Shown: positions 10,990-21,639 of the stretch, one piece after another
How the letters are laid out: each line of letters begins with the position of its first letter
How positions within the stretch are numbered: position 1 is the first letter of the stretch
Assembly (NCBI GenBank): GCA_032164245.1
Contig: JAVMKO010000003.1
Span: 96,526,054-96,590,053 of the forward strand
Length of the DNA stretch: 64,000 bases
Origin: Sternotherus odoratus
Taxonomy: Eukaryota; Chordata; Testudines; Kinosternidae
Direction of reading: 5' to 3'
Position numbers and translations under genes: made by a program
Notes under the pieces: generated by a model
The model's database searches: none
Told to the model about the DNA's origin: nothing
What the model saw: only the letters and a program-made list of their open reading frames with translations

Positions 10990-13035
10990 GGCAGTTAAAA
11001 TGATTGCATATGAAAGCATGTCATCTTTATACTAGACTTACATAAAGTGTGTGCACACGCAGTAATGTTGCAATTTTATATGTAGAATGTATTTACACAG
11101 ACTGTTGAAAGAGTACTGAGGCTGGAGCAAGAGTGTGTAGTAATCTTGTCATACTTAAATCTGTTTTCCAATGCACTGCTTCTTAAGCTGTCACCAGGGA
11201 TGTTTTCATCTTGTTTTGCCCAGGACATTTACTGTGTCCACTTCCAGGGCATTCCTCTTTATGAAATTAGATGAATGGGCTTTATATGTAGCATCACGTT
11301 TTATTGTTGATGAAATCAGCCTTGTGGCTGTAACTTAAACAGCAGCTCTTGTTAATTGGATAAAATGAACTATAACAGGACAAAAGGGGATAATTGTACA
11401 TTGCCTTTGTTAGAAAAGTGACCAGCCCACTAATGAAAGGGATTCAGTCTGTTCCTTATGAAACACTGAACTTTAATGCTCTCTAATTCAGTCTACTACA
11501 CCCTTCATGCCCAAAGACAAGAATATAGGCAAACCCCTGGCCACTCTAGAAGAGTGCAGAGAGCTAATTTCATTATTGCACAGGTTTAGTCGGCTTTCCA
11601 ATGCACCTTCCTGTCCAGAAGATAGTCAGATTAGTCAAAATTGAAGGCCAAATTCCACTCGGATTGATTTAAATCCTATGAAATCTTACTGCAGTTAGTG
11701 AGTTTGAATGGGGTATAAATCAAGGCAGTATTGAATCCTGCATCTGTAGCTAATCCCCAAACAATCTACATATCATATTTATCTGCTATATGTCATGTTG
11801 CAAAGTGTGGCTGAATAAGATTTAGGGACACAATAATAATGTTCCTTCATAGACAAAAGGTGGATTTCTCTCCTCTGTTCACCTCTCTGAATTGAAAAAA
11901 CAAACATGTATTCACGTGTGGCTCACTAATGACACTTGCTTGTGGTAGTTTAACATGCGTAATGAATATCTCTGCATAATCCTTTATCTTGGGAAAAAAT
12001 CGGTTTTTGGAAGTCTTGACTGATTAGATGGAAGAGGGGGTGAAATTACATGTGTGCTTCTTAATGGAGGTCTAGTGTGATCACGTATGAAATACAAACT
12101 TGTATAATTAGCAGGTGAAAGGTCATCATCCCATTCGCCTTCCTCAGAGTGCTTACGTCTGGAGATGGAAAGCTGTAAATTTGTCCCTCTTAAGTCTTAT
12201 TTATTGTTGGTAACCTGATTGAATTGTCCGCATGAAGGGTTCGCTCTTCTAATTGGTTTCTAGTATAATTCATGCTCTGTGGAGTTCAATTAATCCTGTA
12301 ATATGGCTGTGTGATTTAATCATAAAAAAGCAGGCACTTTTAGACTGAATGATTTTACAACTATATAGATGTTAGCTAGTAAGCACACACATACATACCG
12401 TGTATCGTTGTCAGAGACACTCCTGCTTGTACGCTAAGATGACTGACCTAAATTTCCTTCTACAAGGTTGCCATCAAGGATTTATTTTGTGCTGCTGCTT
12501 CTTCAGGCTAACCCTGGCTTCTCAGCATATTCCTCTATTCTCTGATAACTTTTTGTGTTTTTTTTAGTCGCTTGGCATATTGGACAGTGTTAACTTTCAA
12601 AGGCAGATTCAAAGGGATGAATGAATCAAAACTGGGAAAGCACCAAAGAAACCGTTGATAGATTCACTTTAACCAGGTTTGATTTGTATGAACGGAAATA
12701 ATTAATGATCACTTCTTTATTATTAAAATATGGTGTTTGTTTTTTTAAATTCACCGTACCCAGAGGCTAAGACAGAACAATGTTGGAAAAAGAATGAGTT
12801 TCAAAATAACTTTGCTGGAGTGAACTTTTTACAGCCCCACTCAATTCAATGTAAGTTTGCCAATTTTGGTTGGATGTATTTTTGGAGATTTAATCATGGC
12901 ATAATCTTTAATTAAAGATTAATCTTATTCCCTGGAGACTCAATGCCAATCCCTGAGGGTTAGCAACCCTAGTTCAGCAGCAGTTCTGCTGCCTAAATCC
13001 ATCCCACAGCTTCTGAGACCCTGATTTTCCTCTGA
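10990..13035. other. no recognisable gene
   Basis: AT-rich DNA with only short frames. At about 11640-11735 a decayed repeat reads 'ggccaaattccactcggatt' and then 'gaatggggtataaatcaagg', like the old palindromic repeats with the ends 'ggccaaattct...'. Nothing else recognised. Confidence 0.4.
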
Positions 13036-13051
13036 CAGCCAAAAGAATAAA

Positions 13052-13459
13052 AGCGACAAAGAGTCCTGTGGCACCTTATAGACTAACAGACCTACTGGAC
13101 CATAAGCTTTCATGGGTGAATACTCACTTTATCAGTGGGTATTCACCCACGAAAGCTTATGCTCCAGTACGTCTGTTAGTCTATAACGGGGTTTCTCAAA
13201 CTGGGGGTCGTGACCCCCTGCTACCGCCGAAAAGCCACCAAATTGATTAGTTCCGCATTCGGCGGCTTTTCGGTGGACATACCGAGTGCTCTCGAAAGCG
13301 CTTGGCATGTCCGCCGAAAATAGCCGCCGAATGCAGAAGTACTCAATTCAGCAGCGAGGAAGAGGAAAAAGGGTCGCGGTTCTCAAACTGGTCTAAAAGG
13401 TGCCACATGGCTCTTTGTCGCTTTTGTGGATCCAGACTAACACGGCTAGCCCTCTGATA
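13052..13459. mobile_element. foldback element family A, copy 2, with 12-bp target duplication, split by a hAT MITE
   Basis: Flanked by CAAAAGAATAAA at 13040-13051 and 13460-13471. Head 'agcgacaaagagtcctgtgg'; tail 'ccagactaacacggctagcc' plus 'ctctgata'. The left arm 'cttatagactaacagac' is mirrored by the right arm 'gtctgttagtctataa'. The distal right arm 'ggtgccacatggctctttgt' follows the inserted hAT MITE at 13187-13390. Without that insert the element is a nearly complete palindrome plus tail. The centre (about 13104-13160) contains two short hairpins and, on the minus strand, a CTGATAA...GAAA arrangement close to a hammerhead core. Confidence 0.7.
13187..13390. mobile_element. non-autonomous hAT MITE
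   Basis: The insert interrupts the right arm of the family A foldback. It is flanked by GTCTATAA (13179-13186) and GTCTAAAA (13391-13398), an 8-bp duplication with one change. The left end 'cggggtttctcaaactgggg' is the usual hAT MITE terminus. The right end 'gcggttctcaaactg' is not a clean inverted copy, so it is altered. The body has an inverted 'tcggcggcttttcggtggac' / 'catgtccgccgaaaatagcc' pair shared with the element at 19436. Confidence 0.65.
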
Positions 13460-13471
13460 CAAAAGAATAAA

Positions 13472-15395
13472 CAATGTCTGTGAAGGGGATGGTGAAGGGG
13501 ATGGTGAGATGAGACTATCTACAATGGCATGAAGCCAATCTGTGATTGCTAATAGCAAATATTTTGAACAGTTGGTGGGACACTAGATGAGGAGGGTTCT
13601 GAGTTACTACAGAGAATTCTTTCCCAGGTGTGTGTCTGTCTGGATCTTGCCAAAATGCCAAAATGCTCAAGGTCCAAGTGATCACCATATATGGGGTTGG
13701 GAAGGAATTTTCCCCCGGGTCATATTGGCAGAAACCCTAAGGATTTTTTGCCTTCTTTTGAAGCATGGAGCATGGGTCACTTGCTGGTTTAAACTAGAAA
13801 AAATGGTGGATTCTTTGTAATTTGAAGTCTTTAACTTCAATAACTCAGCCAGAGGATATGGGTCTCTAACAAGGATGGGTGGGCAAGGTTCTTTGGCCTG
13901 GAGGTCAAAGAACCTAGATGATCATGATTGTCCCTTCTGGCCTTAAAGGCTGAGTCCATGAACATGCATCAAAAGTAATTTCAGTTTTCACTGAGCCCCG
14001 TTGAAGAGGCAGATGTAGCCTCCCAATTCAGTGGGTGCACTATGCTAGGAAGTGAGGGATGGGGGTGCTCCGTTGGGGAATGATGGTTCGGAAAGGGTCC
14101 AGATCTGTGGGGTAGCTGGGATTGGGGGGAGGGGAGGGCAGGGCTCTGCTCTGTGGCCAGGGGCGCTGCTCCCAATCTTGCTTCTCCATGAGCTCTGGCC
14201 CTGCTCAAGTACTACCAGCCCTGCTCCTACTTCCAGGCTCTTGGCCTGGTGGATGGACTTGGTCCCAGTGTGATGATCCAGGTACAGTGGGATCTAGGCC
14301 TGGACAGGGCAGATGAGTCACTCCCCATACTGTCGATGGCGGTTGCCAAACCTAAGTACAGTGTCACTCTGTGTACAGGTCACATCATCACCCACTCTGG
14401 GTGAAACCAGGGTGGTGCTATGTGTTCTGTGGGTGCAGCTGAACTCATGAACACATGCTAAAGCTGCCTGTGACTCGGTTGTAAGATTTGTCAAAAGACC
14501 AAACCAGAAGCCTCTTTTAAAGAGCATTTGTTGCTTCCATTATCCAAGTAACAGAAATCTTACTCGTCCCAAGAGTCCCGGTTCTAGTATATTGTGTTTA
14601 GCTGGCTCTATGAATTTCCATAAACTCCAACCTCCACAGGTTTATCTAGTACAATCAGCAACTAATAAAGGTGAACTGCAGAGTCAAAAACCCCATTGTT
14701 TGTTCCCTTTCGTGCACCTCATTTTTTTCATAAATAAAAATTCTGCTTAGTTTTTACCTTTGAAATGTTCAGTCTTGTCTTCCCTGTTCTTGAGTGATGA
14801 ACCCTCTGGAGGACTGGAGTGACGTCACAGTAGACTGAACCCTGAGCTATGGCTCTTCTCGTCCTCTATTTTGGTGGGAGGGATGGTGAATCATTTGAGA
14901 GCTGAGAAAGCTGTATCTATGGTTTTGACCAGTCCTCCAGCAAAACTGGGGCGACAAGACCTGATATTTCTAATCTGAAAAAGAAGCAGAAAAAAGTTGT
15001 GAAGGAAAAAACTGTAGAAGTAGTCTTCATCCAATACAATGTGAACACATACACTTGCTTTATATGTTCAAATCACTGTGCAAGCATTATTCAGTCCTCA
15101 CAAACATCCAGCAAAGTATATCATTAACCTATTTTTTTTACAATTGGGGAAACTGAGGAAGAGGACATTATAAAGGAGCTTTAAAAAATAAAACCAAAAC
15201 AAAATCATAGTGCTAAATCATAGTACTTCAGTACCTGCAATATACCCTTTAAGTGCTCCATCGTTGTTGTTTCATTGTTTAACTTGCCAAATTACATAGA
15301 GAGTAGAGCTTCTACACCCTGGAGACAGAGGAACAGCTGCTCCCCTACTGGGGAAAAGATGGCTGCCAACTGTCCTCATAGACATAGAGGAGGAA
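13472..15395. other. no recognisable gene; one CR1/SINE tail
   Basis: The piece at about 13828-13965 ('aactcagccagaggatatgg', 'ctagatgatcatgattgtcc', 'cttctggccttaaaggctga') is a CR1/SINE tail on the plus strand, related to the copy at 20334. The GC-rich part at 14040-14330 carries several 60-75 codon overlapping frames without motifs. The rest is unremarkable. Confidence 0.45.
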
Positions 15396-15407
15396 GAGAG
15401 TTGTGCT

Positions 15408-15521
15408 TAGGTTGACCAGATGTCCCGATTTTATAGGGACAGTCCCGATTATTGAGTCTTTTTCTTATATAGGTTCCTATTACCCCTCACCCCCGTCCCG
15501 ATTTTTCACATTTGCTGTCTA
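15408..15521. mobile_element. short hAT-like MITE (TAGGTTGACCAGAT family)
   Basis: A 114-bp element between perfect GTTGTGCT duplications (15400-15407 and 15522-15529). It starts 'taggttgaccagatgtcccg' and ends 'ttgctgtcta'. The phrase 'gtcccgattttatagggaca' and the later 'cgtcccgatttttcaca' form an internal inverted pair. The 8-bp duplication is hAT-like, but its centre is not TA, unlike the other hAT insertions here, so it is probably another family. Confidence 0.65.
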
Positions 15522-15529
15522 GTTGTGCT

Positions 15530-18500
15530 GCTGTAGGTTGCAGCACTTGATGGGGGTGACTTGGAGGGCTTCCACAGGCAAAGATAAATGTAAGAAGGCA
15601 GGGTGTCAGGCCAGGGTTATGTTGGAAAGGCCAGTGTATAGTTTACTGACCTCCTTTCAGCAGCATGCTGCTTCTGGACACTGCTGGGAAAGACCCTGCT
15701 CTCAATATATGTCCAGCAGGACCCTCGATATATACTGAATGAAAGAGGAAAATAAATGTATAGATAAATGTTGGTAATCACGGAATGAGACCATGATTCT
15801 TCAGTGTAGATAGACACAGCAGAGACTATTTTCATAGTGTGTGTGTGTGTGTGTGACAGACAGACTGTTGCCTGCAAGGCAATTGCAGTATGTTGACAAT
15901 TAGCTGTACACCAGGTTTCCAAATCTTCACAGTGAAGTTCCAGAGTGACTGTCTAGAATAGATGACAGGTGAGCCTTTTGGCCTGACAGCCTAGCACACA
16001 TTGTCAGATGAGCAGCAGTCTTGCTTATGAGATTGTGCTGTTTTCCCCCTTCGGCCTATGAATCTAGCTAGAATTCTACCTTGTGATTCATAAATCTAAG
16101 GCCAGCAGTGGTTCACTGACTCATACTGAGACCTTTGCTGATATGAACCACTTTGGGCAATGTTGGTACATAGCCAGACTCAACTGGCTAAGGCAGTAAG
16201 CAAACAAGAAAGCATCAAATACAGTTTTAAAACTATTGATTGTCCAAAGGGATCCTTGGAAAAATCAAGCAGAGGCCTTAAAAGTTCTGTATAGGTCAAA
16301 TTTCACAACTTGCCTAGCATTATTATATTGTTTATCATTTTTATTTGTGCAAATCCCTAAACTGTATTAAACAGTTAAACATAAAGCTATATGTCCCTGC
16401 CCCAAGGATCTTACAATTTAATGTTAAACATGACACGCACCCACAGGGGAGAACCATTTACTGGCCCCTCACACTCGCCTTCAGTGTTACTATGGAGGAG
16501 TGACGTGCTATGGAAGGGTCAGCAGTCCCGCTACCTTTTCTTTGTTCTGAGCTAGCTACAAGCCCTGCTAGCTACAAGCCCTACAAGCCATGCTTGTTCT
16601 GGGGCAAACTTGCACTTCTTTGCTTAGTCTTCTTACCCTGTATTGCACTGAGAAGGGTAAGATATTTTTGAAATGTCATGTCAGTAATGAAAATTCATAT
16701 GGGAAGCACAGGCACACAACATTGCTTTTGAGTACCTATTGACTTTCAAGAGTTTGAGAGCTAAAATCCACACAAAGTTAAAAGCCTAGGAAAGCAGGTG
16801 AACCTCTCTTTCCTCCACTGAGCTCCTACACCACCCCCTCCCAGGAGTCCTTGCCTCCCCTAATCAGCTCCTTATCCCTCTCTGCTGGTTCAAGGCTTTC
16901 TTGGGGGATGGGATTTTAGGGCCTCCACCTCTCTGTCCCCCAGCCAGCTCTGCTCTCCCCCTCCTCCCTTGTTTTTCCAGGAGGGAGTTCCTGTCACAGC
17001 CGGTAGTTGGCAGGTGCACCTGGACCATGCAGCTTAGCTCCAGGGGCGGTGGTGGCAGACTCCCTCTCTTCCATGCCTCACCCTGCTCCACAGCTCCCTG
17101 CCAGACTAGGCTGCCAGGGGCTCATTTCAACACTGCTGCCCCTTGAATGCTGCTGCCAGCGGCTGGGACTAGCCTATCCCCACCCAGCTCTGTGGGCCAC
17201 AGCCAGCCCAGCAACAAGTGGCATCCCTAGCTCCTTTCCCACTCTTTCCCCCCTCCCCTCCCCCCCGGCACGCGCGTCTTGAGGCTTGCCACAGCTCCAA
17301 GAGGTTCTGCTGTGGGTTCTGGCAGAAGAGCTCAGCAGGTAGAACAGGAACTGAGTGCTGGGCATGTTCCCTCTCAGGAGCCCCTGCTCCCCGCACCCCT
17401 TACCCCTTCTTCCTGCTAGCTCAGCCTGTGCTGAGAGGAGCAGTCATGAGTTCTGGCACATCAAGGGCCAAGTTGCCAGCTGTGCTCCCAGACATGCGAG
17501 GTATGTGGTCGATACCAGTTTGCTATGTGGTTGTGTGAACACCTAGCTTAAAGGGAACATTGGTTAGGACGTGAGCTTCTTTTGCCTTGGTTCTCTGTCC
17601 CTCCCACCACAGTTCTGCTGCTGTTTTGGGGCTATGTTAATCAATAGGATTTGCCCTTCAGTGTTTGAAAGTTCTTTACCTACATACTGTTAAAGCTACA
17701 CACAGCCCTCAGCCTGAGCTCATCTGTGCAGTATATTCTAAAATATTTTTTCTGGGATCTCATTGTATGAGTATCATTTTCAAACCAAAGGGGACAGGCT
17801 TTGAAGAACAGAACTGGCCCCTCGGCCAGAAGTCAGTTAAATTTGCTCACTGGTTTCCTAATTTAGGAGGGCTGTTGTTCTGTTTCCATATTGTTCTTCT
17901 TTGTTTACCAGCCTAGAAAGCCAAATACACTGTATTGTTCATATTGCTAGCATTATGATTAGGAAAAGACATGAGAGCACCCTCACAGGTGTTATTGGGA
18001 GGGTGCAATGAAATATGCTGATGACTTCTCAGCAACAGAATAAAATACCTAAGTGAAAATAAACAGACATCAGTTAACACCACATCTTTTTTTCAGCCTT
18101 CTTTCTGGAAACCTGTTAGTGGTAATTCCACCGTGCTTTGCAGATGTGAAATTGGGTTTCTATGCGGTCTTCAACAGAAAACCCCGTGTGCTCATCCTAT
18201 CACATGGTTAAGTAGCTGTGAACAGATGCCCAGCAGCAAGGAGCAGCACTCCCCTGGGAAGCAGTGCTCTCAGTGTGTCTGTGCAGCCTGGAGAAAGAGG
18301 AAGCAGCAGGGCCGCTGGCTGTATTATCATAGCATCTGGGAGTTTCAGTCATGGAGCAGTACCCCATTGCACTAGATGCTGGCTGCTGGCTGAGCTCCTC
18401 CCCGGCACGTGTTCTGCTTCACTTTCAGTGCTGCTGGAGTCCCACTTGTAACTCATCTCGGAGGTTGGTGTGCAACGCAGGCAGCAGCACTGGGACTTCA

Positions 18501-19420
18501 GCAGCAGGGAAGGTGAAACAGTCCCATGTGGTGGGGCAGAGCTCAGCTGGCAACCAACCACCCCCCTCCTGTGTCCTCCCTCCCCTAGGCTGCAGGAACA
18601 CAGGGAGAACTCTGCCTCTTTGCTGCTGGGTGACCACACCAGAGGTGTTCCAAGAAATCTGGGGAGACATGTGACCCTGCATGACCCCCTCCCCCATGTC
18701 ACCTCTGTAGTCTCGGTCAGGTGCGGAGTAGCAACAGCACGGGCTGCGCTTCATGGTGGGAGAGGTGATAAAGCCCCCTTCTTCTCTTCTCCCCCACTCC
18801 AGACCACTAAGAAACACTCAGGGAGCCTGGGCTGCTATGGGAAGCCCTGGATCCTCCATCTGCCCTAGGTGATGCACCCCGGGGGCAGAAACACGGACAG
18901 GGGGCTGTTCTCTGGCACCCCAGCCAGGGCAGGTGGAGGATCTGGGGCTCCCCGCAGTGGCCTGGGCTCCCTAGGTGGCTCTGGCCTCAGCCTGGCTCCA
19001 GCTTCTGGTGTGGCCAGGGGCCGGGGGTTTGAGAAAAGAGGAGGAGCAGGGACAGGGTCAGAGTTCTGGTGCTGGTGGTCGTTCCCATTCTTCACAGGTT
19101 CCAGTGCTCCTGGAGCCCCCAAATTGACCAGGGCCCTTGGGCACAAGCCCTGTGGGCCTGTGCATTAATCTACCACTGGCAGCAAGGATAAGGGGAGCAC
19201 ACAATTGGGAAAAAGAGACTGGCAGTGGCATAGTGCTGATCCCAAATGTTCAAATATCATGAGTCTGAGTCACAACAAATCATGAGATTGTGTAAAAAGA
19301 TAATAGGCTTAGTATTCTTTTTATTTACCTTCTGCTTTTTGAGCTTTTAGGGTGCACTGGGGTCTCATTTTGAAGCTTTCTCCACAGCCATGAGGGCTAG
19401 AAATTTATTTTTTCTTTAAG
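15530..19420. other. no recognisable gene; GC-rich patches
   Basis: A (GT)n run lies at 15837-15854. GC-rich blocks at 16.9-17.45 kb and 18.2-19.17 kb carry many overlapping 60-130 codon frames on both strands with no start context or motif; I regard them as compositional. The text 'tgtgcattaatctaccactg' near 19159 and 'agcttaaagggaacattggt' near 17546 look like the right ends of old MITEs whose left ends I cannot place. Confidence 0.35.
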
Positions 19421-19435
19421 AATGAAGGCTTAGAA

Positions 19436-19735
19436 CGGGGGTTCTCAACCTGTGGGTCGCGACCCCTCGGGGGGTCGCCGACCCGGTTCCCGAGGGGTCG
19501 CGAGCTGTTTTTTTTCGCCGAAAAGCCGCCGCCGTGATCACGATCGCTTCCGCTTTCGGCGGCTTTTCAGCGGACATGCCGAGCTATTTTGGGAACGCTC
19601 GGCATGTCCGCCGAAAATAGCCACCGAATGTGGAAGTAATTCATTCGGCGGCTTTTCGGCGGACACTCAAGGGGTCGCGGCGCCGTGCCGCTCAGAAAAA
19701 AGGGGTCGCGCTAAAGGTAAGTTTGAGAACTGCTG
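19436..19735. mobile_element. non-autonomous hAT MITE, 300 bp
   Basis: The left end 'cgggggttctcaacctgtgg' and right end 'agtttgagaactgctg' are the inverted termini of a hAT MITE. Flanks are GCTTAGAA (19428-19435) and ACTTAGAA (19736-19743), an 8-bp duplication with one mismatch. The body has several 'ggcggcttttc' blocks, including the inverted pair 'ttttcagcggacatgccgag' / 'ctcggcatgtccgccgaaaa' (about 19564-19615). It shares this body with the 13187 element. The 94-codon frame inside is not a gene. Confidence 0.8.
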
Positions 19736-20333
19736 ACTTAGAACATCACGTCCCCATTTGACTCCAGGAGCTGGGGCTTTAAGAAAAACAATAATTATAA
19801 CTAGGCTCATGAGAAAATCAGGAGAGTTGACAGTACTGCAGCAGACGGAGGGCAGGTGCAAAGAGCACAGAAGTGAAACTGAGGAACAAAAGGGGGAAAA
19901 GTACACAACTGAACGAAGAAAGTGTTGGGTAAAAAATTGTGCTGTCTTCAAAATTTCTTTGACACTAGTATCAATTTACTTTGCAGTGTGAAAGGAAGAG
20001 AGGTGGCTGGAACTAGCAGGGTTCATTTTTTGTTTTTGCTCCGTACTCCTTTTCTTCCTTGCTCTTTTCTCTGCTTTTGTAGATGTGTGTCCCATGTCAC
20101 CTCAAATAGTGATAGTGGAGTGGTTTTCCAGTTCTAGATATAGTGTCTGAATTTGTGATTTGGGAGTATTTTATATATCCGAGGCAATGCAGTCTGTCTT
20201 TTAGCTCTTCCGAAGGATGCCTTATACGTTCTTGTGACCTGAGCTCTGGGAAGCTCGGCTATTTTGCCAATGTGAGTTGGTAAGGGGAAGTTTGAAGCAG
20301 CAGAACCCTGAGGCAACAAGCCTCTTAGACTTC

Positions 20334-20465
20334 AATAGCTCAGACATACGTGAGAGGTTTATTGCAGGAGTGGGTGGGTGAGATTCTGTGGCCTGCGTTA
20401 TGCAGGAGGTCAGACTAGATGATCATAATGGTCCTTCTGACCTTAAAGTCTATGAGTCTATAAGT
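20334..20465 (+). repeat. CR1/SINE tail fragment
   Basis: The run 'gagaggtttattgcaggagt', 'ggaggtcagactagatgatc', 'ataatggtccttctgacctt', 'aaagtctatgagtc' is a common CR1/SINE tail in sauropsids. Non-coding and moderately diverged. Confidence 0.65.
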
Positions 20466-20698
20466 CTGAGTCTGTTATTATCAGAGGTGCCAAGGGTTGG
20501 CTGTCCTCAAGAGTGAGACTTTCCAGGACGAGTGTTAGCTCACTGCTTCAGACAGAGACTCTCATCTTTGGTCCTTGGTGACATCCAATAATCCAGGTTT
20601 TTAATCCAAACATCACTCAATAGTATATTGTAAAATGTTCACTGCTTAATATTGCATACGAAACACTTAAATGTCCTAATTCATATTAAAGTCTAGGA

Positions 20699-21627
20699 TA
20701 GGGTTGCCACCTTTCTAATTGCTGGTAACTGAACCCCCGAGGCCCTGCCCCCTACCATGCCTCTTCCCTCGAACTCCTGCCCCCTGCTCCACCTCTTCCC
20801 TGGAAGCCCCACCCCTTCTCTGCCTCTTCCCCCAAGAAGCTGCCTTTGCTCTGCCTCTTCCCCCTCCCCCCCCCCAAGACCCTGCCCCATCACTCGTTCC
20901 TTTACCTTGCTCCCCACATCACTCACTGGATCATCTCCGCCTTCCTTTTTGACCTGCCCCACACCCCTGGACTCCTTCTGCTCTGAGGCTGGGACGGGAG
21001 CTGCTCCAACCTGACAAAGAGCCTGCCTGCAGGTAGGAGGTGACCCTGGGTGAGCAGGGGTTGAAGTGGATTAATGACATTTGGTGTCCGGTCAGTACAT
21101 TTGACCAGACGCTATCAGACCTTTTCAACTGCTCTGCAGGAGGCGGCACAGGGTCTGGGCTCTAGAAGTGAGTTTGGATGTGGGAGGGGGCTCAGGGCTG
21201 GGGCAGGGGGTTGGGATGCAGGAGTGGGCTCTGACCAGGTGGTGCTTACCTCAAGTAACTCTCAGAAGCAACCAGCATATTCGGCTCCTAGGCTCAAGGG
21301 CAGCCAGATGATTATGCACACTGCCCTGCCTGCAGGCATCATCCCTACAGCTCTCATTGGCCACGGTTCCGGTCCAATGGAAGCTGCGGAATTGGCGCTT
21401 GGGTTGGGGGCAGTGTGCAGAGACCTCCTGGTGGTCCCAGTACATAGGAGCCACAGGGAGGTGCTGGTCGTTTCCGAGAGCCACGTGGAGCCAGGGCAAG
21501 TAGGGAGCCTGCCTTAGCCCTGCTGCACTGCTGACCAGACTTTTAGTGGCCTATGAAGATCTCTCGGATTGCTTTCATTCTGGTAGACTCCCAGCCAATC
21601 TGAGAGGGTTGGCAGTCCTAAATCCTA
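20699..21627. mobile_element. hAT-like non-autonomous element (TAGGGTTGCCA family)
   Basis: The left end 'tagggttgccacctttctaa' matches, inverted, the right region 'gagggttggcagtccta' (21604-21620) with a few extra bases before the edge. Flanks GTCTAGGA (20691-20698) and GTCTAGGG (21628-21635) differ at one position. The interior is C-rich on its left side ('ctcttccctcgaactcctgc' and similar) and encodes only compositional frames. A related unit starts at 63479. Confidence 0.6.
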
Positions 21628-21639
21628 GTCTAGGGCATG

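Noticed and set aside
18130..19170. Several overlapping 80-130 codon frames as an exon-rich gene
   Set aside because: Frames on both strands overlap, no splice pattern or protein motif; explained by GC-rich composition.
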